From positions 1 through 64,000 of the forward strand of contig DDSH01000015.1 in the NCBI GenBank assembly GCA_002343775.1: DNA of 64,000 bases, read 5' to 3'. The notes beneath the pieces were generated by a model. That model did not search any database and was not told the origin of the DNA. It worked only from the letters and a program-made list of their open reading frames with translations. Below are positions 58,798-64,000 of the stretch, piece after piece (the first letter of the stretch is position 1; every line of letters starts with the position of its first letter). Made by a program: the position numbers and the translations under genes. Source of the stretch: Anaerolineales bacterium UBA2395 (GTDB lineage Bacteria > Chloroflexota > Anaerolineae > Anaerolineales > Villigracilaceae).

Positions 58798-60716
58798 TCT
58801 TCAGCGTTTTGAACGACGACCTTGGGGGAGGATTTGGGCGGAGGCGATTTGTGCATAAACCGGTAAGCCAATTGACCAAAGTTTACCATATCCCCGTGCA
58901 TCAAACGAACCCCGTCTCGCTGCACAGGCTCATAATTTACCCACGTTCCGCCGATCGAGTTGTTGTCCAGCAGCAGGTACCCGCCATCGTCCGTTTGTCG
59001 GATGCGGGCATGTACAGCAGAGAGCGACGGATCGTCCAGCACGAGGGTGCATTGAACAGGGTCGGTGCCCAGCACGATCTCCTTTTCCACCATCGGGATG
59101 GGTGCGACTTCCGCAAACTGCCCGTCCGGATTCAGGCGGATGAGAGAAGCCGCCGCATCTACACCGGACTTTGAAGCGGGTTCTGTTTTCTTGGAGAGGA
59201 TGCGCCGCTTCTTGGGTTTCTTTGCCTCCGGCGCGGGAACTGGTTCCTGCGCCAGAACTGGGATGGGCTGGGTCAACGGGTCGGTTTGGGCGCGGCGTTC
59301 CTCGCGGACTTTTTTCAGTGTTGGAATTTTCACGCGTCCGCTGAGGAGGATGACGAAGAGCACCAGACCGGCAAGGATGATGGAGCCAAACGTGATGGGG
59401 GTGCGGTATCGCGCCAGCAGCGCGGCAGGTCCGCTGGGTGGCTTGATGACCGTGACCGTGATCGGGACGGGCATGCTGGTCTTGCTCAAGCCAAGGATAT
59501 CCACGGCTTCGACCGTGATCTGGTGTTCGCTGCTGCTGGTATAGCTGGTCAGGTCCCAGGTGAATTTGTCGAAGGGTTCGGCGGTCCGTTCGTCCGCAAT
59601 GACGCCATCCACGTACAGGGTTGTGCGGGTGAGCGCCCGTGGATGCCCGTCTGGAAATTCGACGATGATCTCGATCTCCTGTGTTTGGGGCAAAAGCATT
59701 TCGGTGTTGAAGGGGTCATCCTCGGGTGCCTGACGGGTGATCTGCAAGCTGGGTGTCACCGGGAAGGGGTTGGGCGGTTGAACATCCAGATTGAAGCGTT
59801 GCTCTGCGGTTTGGACTGTCTCGTTGGTGGGCAGGTTGACCTGAATCAAAAGCCCATGTTCGCCGGGAGATTTTATTTGAGAGGTGTAGGAAAGCAGGTA
59901 GACCCTGCGCAGCGCCGAAAAGTAAACTTCGGGGTCGGGGAAGCGTTCGCTGCCGGAATATTGGAACATGCTACCGCCGGTCTGGATGGCGAGGTTGTTG
60001 AAGATGGCGGCGCTGGTGGTGGTGAAGGTGGTGTTCGCGTCCACGTACCAGACGAAGATGCGAATCCGATTTTCCACGGCGCGTTGGATGAGCGGTTCGA
60101 GGGCTGCCGCAAGGTTGGGGTCTGTCATTTGCGGCGTGATGAAGAGGATGGCGCGCTTCATACCGAGGCGCGGCGTTTGGGCGCTGACCACATCCAGTGC
60201 GGTGACCAATGATTGAAGGTTGGGGGTTGCGGTGCGCAGGTCGGGTTGGAAGCCGCCCAAGCCGACGACGAAATCCGCAGGGTTGGCATGGTTGATGACC
60301 GGTCCTGCCTGGCTGACGAGGCTGAGGTCGTCGGGCAGGTCGGCGGGTCGTGCCTGCGCCCATTGTTGGAGGACTTGCGAGACGCGTTGAAAGCGGGAGA
60401 TGCTGTTGGCATCGCGCGCGTCCAATGCCTGACCCTGGTTGACCGCCACGGTCAATTGCAGGGGAACTGCCATCTCGAGGAACGAATCTGCTGGGAGGGG
60501 CTGTCCGTTTTCGGTGGCAGAAACCGCTTCCGGCTTGAGTCCTGAAGCGAAAATTCCCTGAGAATCCGACACATCTACAAAGGCGGTAACGGTTGGGAAG
60601 TTGGACGCATCCACGTTGTAGAGGATCGCTGAGGCAAGGCTTTGCTGCGCCTGTGCGCCCGTCACAACGCCGAACAGAATCCCCACGAGAAGGATCAGTG
60701 GAATGAATTTACGCAT
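58794..60716 (-). CDS. VWA-like protein with C-terminal FHA domain
   Basis: A 640-residue protein. It has a signal-like hydrophobic N-terminus ending in GAQAQQ, a large outside region (about 25-410) with a von Willebrand A-like Rossmann pattern (PRLGMKRAILFITPQMTDPN) and Ig-like strands, a membrane segment (about 440-465), a Lys/Arg-rich tail and an intracellular FHA domain (about 545-625: LVLDDPSLSAVHARI, LLDNNSIGGTWVNYE). FHA binds phosphothreonine, linking an outside sensor to the PP2C gene next to it. The A-domain metal site (MIDAS) is not evident. Confidence 0.85.
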   Translation of the reverse strand: MRKFIPLILLVGILFGVVTGAQAQQSLASAILYNVDASNFPTVTAFVDVSDSQGIFASGLKPEAVSATENGQPLPADSFLEMAVPLQLTVAVNQGQALDARDANSISRFQRVSQVLQQWAQARPADLPDDLSLVSQAGPVINHANPADFVVGLGGFQPDLRTATPNLQSLVTALDVVSAQTPRLGMKRAILFITPQMTDPNLAAALEPLIQRAVENRIRIFVWYVDANTTFTTTSAAIFNNLAIQTGGSMFQYSGSERFPDPEVYFSALRRVYLLSYTSQIKSPGEHGLLIQVNLPTNETVQTAEQRFNLDVQPPNPFPVTPSLQITRQAPEDDPFNTEMLLPQTQEIEIIVEFPDGHPRALTRTTLYVDGVIADERTAEPFDKFTWDLTSYTSSSEHQITVEAVDILGLSKTSMPVPITVTVIKPPSGPAALLARYRTPITFGSIILAGLVLFVILLSGRVKIPTLKKVREERRAQTDPLTQPIPVLAQEPVPAPEAKKPKKRRILSKKTEPASKSGVDAAASLIRLNPDGQFAEVAPIPMVEKEIVLGTDPVQCTLVLDDPSLSAVHARIRQTDDGGYLLLDNNSIGGTWVNYEPVQRDGVRLMHGDMVNFGQLAYRFMHKSPPPKSSPKVVVQNAEE

Positions 60717-61677
60717 TTGCTTCGGAAAGAACCGGAGTTTCCTCTTTGGGTTGGGTGATCCGTACGTATGCCAGCGTCCACACGGTTTCGGTGTAGGTGA
60801 TCAGCACGCCGCTTAGGAACCACGCAATCGGACTATAACATAAAATGAAGACGCCCACGGCAAGAAATGGCTGCCATGAGGTGATATTTCCCTGCACAAA
60901 TGCCGCCATAAGGGGCAGAACAAGCAGGAAAATGGGCAGGCTGATGATGAGTTGGAGGATGAAACTGCCAATGAAGAGGATGACTCCGATCAACAGGAAC
61001 GCCAGGAAATTCCCGGAGAAGATCTGCCAACCGCGTGCTAGGGCGCTGAAAACGCCGTTATCTTCCACCGTAATGGCGCGAATGACCTGTGTGTGGTACA
61101 GGTTTAATGCAATGGAAACCGGCAACATGCAACAGCAAAGCGAAATAAAAAAGATCACCAACCCGCTTCCCATTGCGACTTCATCGGTCATGCCATCCAT
61201 GGAGTAGAGCAGCGCGAAGAACGAGCCAAAGATCAAAATGAACACAGGCAGCCAGATGACAAGCCCCGCCCCGAACAAACGCCAGAAGTAGCGGAAACTT
61301 TCGGAGAGTAATTCGCCAAACTCGAGGGACTCTGCGCCGTTTTCCGCGTGAAAGACACCACGCGCCAACCCGGCTGTGCCGACCAAAGAGAAGACGATCT
61401 GCACGACGAGCGCGACAAGCACAAAGGCGATCATGGCATACAGAATCCAGGGATTTTGCTCAAACCAGTTCACAAACCGGTTTGAGAATTCTTCGAATTG
61501 TCTCTGCATTTCAGGGGAAAGCGGGTTGACACCGTTTTCGTTGCCGTCGCTGCTGGAATTGGAATTGTTGCCGCCGCCCCTGCCGCAGCTGGCAAGGATT
61601 CCGAAAATCCACAGCACTTTATATTTCCAGGTGATCTTTGCCGCGCGAGTGAAGACTTCAACGATATCGAATTTCAT
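60709..61677 (-). CDS. Polytopic membrane protein, paralogue A
   Basis: A 322-residue membrane protein with six or more hydrophobic segments. It begins MKFDIVEVFTRAAKITWKYK, has a Gly/Asn/Ser-rich loop (about 33-52) and resembles the helical-bundle membrane domains of the DUF7544/GDPD-membrane kind by pattern only. It overlaps the VWA-like/FHA gene by eight bases, so it belongs to that operon. Function unknown; a role in assembling or sensing with the FHA protein is suggested by linkage. Confidence 0.75.
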   Translation of the reverse strand: MKFDIVEVFTRAAKITWKYKVLWIFGILASCGRGGGNNSNSSSDGNENGVNPLSPEMQRQFEEFSNRFVNWFEQNPWILYAMIAFVLVALVVQIVFSLVGTAGLARGVFHAENGAESLEFGELLSESFRYFWRLFGAGLVIWLPVFILIFGSFFALLYSMDGMTDEVAMGSGLVIFFISLCCCMLPVSIALNLYHTQVIRAITVEDNGVFSALARGWQIFSGNFLAFLLIGVILFIGSFILQLIISLPIFLLVLPLMAAFVQGNITSWQPFLAVGVFILCYSPIAWFLSGVLITYTETVWTLAYVRITQPKEETPVLSEANA

Positions 61678-61688
61678 CGGTTACCCTT

Positions 61689-62597
61689 TCACTGGGATTG
61701 ACTGAATACAACCTGATCCTCTGTGCCCTGGTGGATGCGCAGATACAACGCCGCCCACGCCGACTGGAAGAACGCCATCAGGATTCCCTGCACAGCATAC
61801 GACACGATGAACAGCAGCGGAAAGAAAACCAGGAAGAAGACCAGCATCATTGTGCTGGGGTCGCCCTGCGACTCGATCATTCCGATTTGCAGGAACATCA
61901 TCGGGAACATGAGCGGAACGATGAACACGCTGGAGATCATGCTCATCCCAAAATACAGGACGATCATCAAAAGTACCACGCCCAGCCAGTTGGCACGGAA
62001 AAGTTCCCAGCCGCGTGAGATGGCTCTTATCAACGGCATATCGTCTGCGATGATGGCGGCTTGTGCCAGTTCCAACACCGAAAAACCGACGATCATGATC
62101 GGGATAAATAAAAAGAAGATAGGCATAAGACAAAGGGATGCGAGTCCCATGGTCAGCATGGAGCCAGCAAAAAAGACCATGACGAATGCGAAATAGATCA
62201 CCATCCAGCCGCCGACGAAGATGGCATACAGCCCAAACACGCGCCAGAAATACGGCAGGCTTTCATTGAAGAGTTCTCTGAGCCCGATGCGTTCCGTCCC
62301 TTTTTCGACCTTTATCGCGCCATAGGTCGTTGTCAATTGTGCGAACACCTGCGCGAACATGGTCAGAAATATAAAAACGAACATCGCCCCCATAAAAACA
62401 AACAGCATCCACGGTTCATTGGCGAAGTCGCTGAACGGCTCGGGCATCATCATTAAGAAGCCGGGGTTAGCAAGGATGAAGAGCGGTAGCAGCACAAGCG
62501 AAACCAAGCCGGGCAGCAGCTGCCACAGCCACAATACTTTGTGATTCCAGCCGATCTTCACCATGCGGGTCAACACTTCACCGAAATCGAATTTCAT
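61689..62597 (-). CDS. Polytopic membrane protein, paralogue B
   Basis: A 302-residue relative of paralogue A: MKFDFGEVLTRMVKIGWNHK at the start mirrors its neighbour, and IRAISRGWELFRANWLGVVL matches ALARGWQIFSGNFLAFLL of paralogue A. The second half ends in an aromatic-rich segment with ALYLRIHQGTEDQ. The pair arose by tandem duplication and is 11 bases apart. AAGGAG precedes the ATG. It is the first gene of the probable operon B - A - VWA-like/FHA - PP2C. Confidence 0.75.
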   Translation of the reverse strand: MKFDFGEVLTRMVKIGWNHKVLWLWQLLPGLVSLVLLPLFILANPGFLMMMPEPFSDFANEPWMLFVFMGAMFVFIFLTMFAQVFAQLTTTYGAIKVEKGTERIGLRELFNESLPYFWRVFGLYAIFVGGWMVIYFAFVMVFFAGSMLTMGLASLCLMPIFFLFIPIMIVGFSVLELAQAAIIADDMPLIRAISRGWELFRANWLGVVLLMIVLYFGMSMISSVFIVPLMFPMMFLQIGMIESQGDPSTMMLVFFLVFFPLLFIVSYAVQGILMAFFQSAWAALYLRIHQGTEDQVVFSQSQ

Positions 62598-62639
62598 TGG
62601 ATTCTCCTTGCCGCCTTAAATTTCCAACCCACCCAGCAC

Positions 62640-64000
62640 TCACTCCCATTCAATTGTCGCAGGCGGCTTACTGGTAATATCATACACCACCCGGTTGATT
62701 CCTTCCACCTCGTTCACGATGCGGCTGGAAACTTTTGCCAGCAACTCGAACGGCAGACGCGACCAATCCGCCGTCATAAAATCGTCTGTGCTCACCGCGC
62801 GGATCGCCGCCGCCTCCTGATACGTCCGCTGGTCGCCCATCACACCGACGGAACGAACGGGAAGCAAAACGACGAATGCCTGCGAAGTCTGCGCGCCTTT
62901 TCCTAAAAACCCGGCTTTGGATAATTCTTCCAATAGAATCGCGTCCGCCGCCCGCAAACGGGATACACGCTCGGGCGTACACTCCCCGAGGCAGCGCACG
63001 GTCAAACCTGGACCCGGGAACGGCTGCCGCCACACCAAGCCTTGATTCAAGCCGAGGGTTTCGCCCACCAATCGCACTTCATCCTTGAACAAATAGCGCA
63101 GCGGCTCAACCAGCTCAAATTGCATGTCTTCGGGAAGTCCGCCCACATTGTGGTGCGACTTGATCTTCGCCGCCTTATCACGGTCTTTGCCCGATGACTC
63201 GACCACATCGGGGTAGATCGTCCCCTGCACCAAAAATCGCGGCTGACCGACATTCTTTGCCTCGCGCTCAAATATACGGATGAACTTCTCGCCGACGATT
63301 CTTCTTTTTGTTTCGGGGTCAGTCTGTCCCTTCAATGCGCCGAGAAAATCGTCAGCGGCATCCACAGTGATGAGTTCAGCACCCAGCCCCTCCCGAAATG
63401 CCGAAGCGACTTGCGTCCCTTCATTCGCGCGCAGGAGTCCCGTATCCACGAACACACAGACGAGTTGATCCCCAATCGCCTTGTGAACCAGTGCCGCCGC
63501 CACAGAGGAATCCACGCCGCCTGAAACCGCCGCGAGGACTCTCTCATTCCCAACTTGTTTGCGAATTTTTTCCACCGCATCGTCAATGATGTTGACGGGA
63601 GTCCAATCGGGTGTGATGCCGCAAATGTCAATCGCAAAATGTTTGAAGAGTTCGATGCCGTTGGGGGTGTGATGCACTTCAGGATGAAATTGCACCCCGA
63701 AATATTTTCGTTTCACATCGCCCATTGCCGCGTAGGGACTGTTTCCGCTTTTGGCGAGTGCCACGAAACCTTCGGGCAGTTGCGTCACTTTATCGCCGTG
63801 TGACATCCAGACTTTGGATAACCCAAAAAGTAGGGGCGAGGTGACCTCGCCCCTACGGTCAATAATATCAATCTCTGCATGACCATACTCGCGCTGGGCA
63901 GACGGGTCTACTTTGCCGCCGAGGGCGTGGGTGAGGGCTTGCATCCCATAGCAAATGCCGAGGATGGGCAATCCGCTTTCGAGGATGAATTGTTGAATGA
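62640..64000 (-). CDS. guaA: GMP synthase (glutamine-hydrolysing), partial at right edge
   Basis: The last 453 codons of GMP synthase, which amidates XMP. The glutamine amidotransferase part begins inside the window edge with GICYGMQALTHALGGKV (nucleophile Cys) and the ATP-pyrophosphatase part has GGVDSSVAAALVHKA and the dimer region QPFPGPGLTVRCLGECTPER. The stop is at 62640. A GTAGGGGCGAGG palindrome (63830-63856) is in frame and codes for RRGEVTSPL in the amidotransferase domain. The start lies beyond base 64000. Confidence 0.95.
   Translation of the reverse strand, partial: IQQFILESGLPILGICYGMQALTHALGGKVDPSAQREYGHAEIDIIDRRGEVTSPLLFGLSKVWMSHGDKVTQLPEGFVALAKSGNSPYAAMGDVKRKYFGVQFHPEVHHTPNGIELFKHFAIDICGITPDWTPVNIIDDAVEKIRKQVGNERVLAAVSGGVDSSVAAALVHKAIGDQLVCVFVDTGLLRANEGTQVASAFREGLGAELITVDAADDFLGALKGQTDPETKRRIVGEKFIRIFEREAKNVGQPRFLVQGTIYPDVVESSGKDRDKAAKIKSHHNVGGLPEDMQFELVEPLRYLFKDEVRLVGETLGLNQGLVWRQPFPGPGLTVRCLGECTPERVSRLRAADAILLEELSKAGFLGKGAQTSQAFVVLLPVRSVGVMGDQRTYQEAAAIRAVSTDDFMTADWSRLPFELLAKVSSRIVNEVEGINRVVYDITSKPPATIEWE
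63830..63856. repeat. GTAGGGGCGAGGT palindrome inside guaA
   Basis: GTAGGGGCGAGGT, one base, then its reverse complement, within the coding frame of guaA. Identical in arm sequence to 41706-41732 apart from the centre base. Confidence 0.92.

Noticed and set aside
59286..60212. A 308-codon plus-strand frame opposite the VWA-like/FHA gene
   Set aside because: Same reason: shadow of a real gene with an FHA domain and overlapping neighbours.

Overview
The window is an ordinary stretch of bacterial chromosome, densely packed with genes on both strands. It most likely comes from the phylum Chloroflexota, probably class Anaerolineae; this is an inference from gene content. The supporting features are many lipoproteins with Thr/Pro-rich linkers, an NBR1-type Ig-like lipoprotein, HTH-plus-sensor regulators, a bifunctional phosphoglucose/phosphomannose isomerase, a BCD (PucC-like) transporter, and several dispersed palindromic repeat families. 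No rRNA or tRNA gene, CRISPR array, insertion sequence, integrase or phage gene was found, and no gene-free stretch exceeds about 250 bases.

Layout. 1-1445: two surface lipoproteins, the first cut by the window edge. 1668-9359 (minus): a BMP-type nucleoside/simple-sugar ABC importer (binding lipoprotein, double ATPase, two permeases), a second BMP-like lipoprotein and an MFS transporter. 9419-10180: trmD. 10295-13008: two overlapping TPR membrane proteins. 13112-15238: the groES-groEL operon with a clear promoter, CIRCE operator and terminator. 15308-18112: a VOC dioxygenase-like gene, then a redox pair (F420-reductase-like, DoxX) divergent from a TetR regulator with a likely operator between. 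18151-23773: sugar isomerase, S10 peptidase, rsmI, a Ser/Thr kinase and an HTH regulator. 23814-32180: a metal/tetrapyrrole neighbourhood with a PucC-like MFS protein, a HemS/ChuX-like protein, a ferric-iron ABC importer and a DtxR regulator. 32225-45091: phosphatase, SGNH-like lipoprotein, mutS2, SDR, HAD, SHOCT and PH-like proteins, three cell-envelope sugar-transfer or membrane genes, and nucleotide-related genes. 45111-47386: a candidate small RNA or attenuated leader, a Nif3-insert-like protein, pyrB and a second deoxynucleoside kinase. 47563-57881: DsbA-like protein, msrP/msrQ, STAS protein, S51 peptidase, comEC, GNAT, ZIP transporter, SDR-DUF2867 and plsY. 57934-62597: PP2C phosphatase, a VWA-like/FHA protein and two paralogous membrane proteins. 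62640-64000: guaA, running off the right edge.

The most unusual signal is not a gene. At least four small repeat families are scattered through the window: a palindrome around GTAGGGGCGAGGT, a 33-base palindrome around AGACTTCCGAAGTCT, an AACCGCGAAGG/ACCACAGAG hairpin family, and tandem degenerate heptamers such as GTTGAAC. Copies lie between genes but also inside open frames of guaA, mutS2, three glycosyltransferase-type genes and at the trmD stop codon, always preserving the frame. A second theme is that several genes lack a Shine-Dalgarno sequence and have a -10 hexamer only 6-9 bases upstream of the start, suggesting leaderless transcripts. No clearly new multi-gene system was recognised; the best candidates for novelty are these repeats, the 45111-45223 RNA and the PucC-like/HemS-like/iron neighbourhood.
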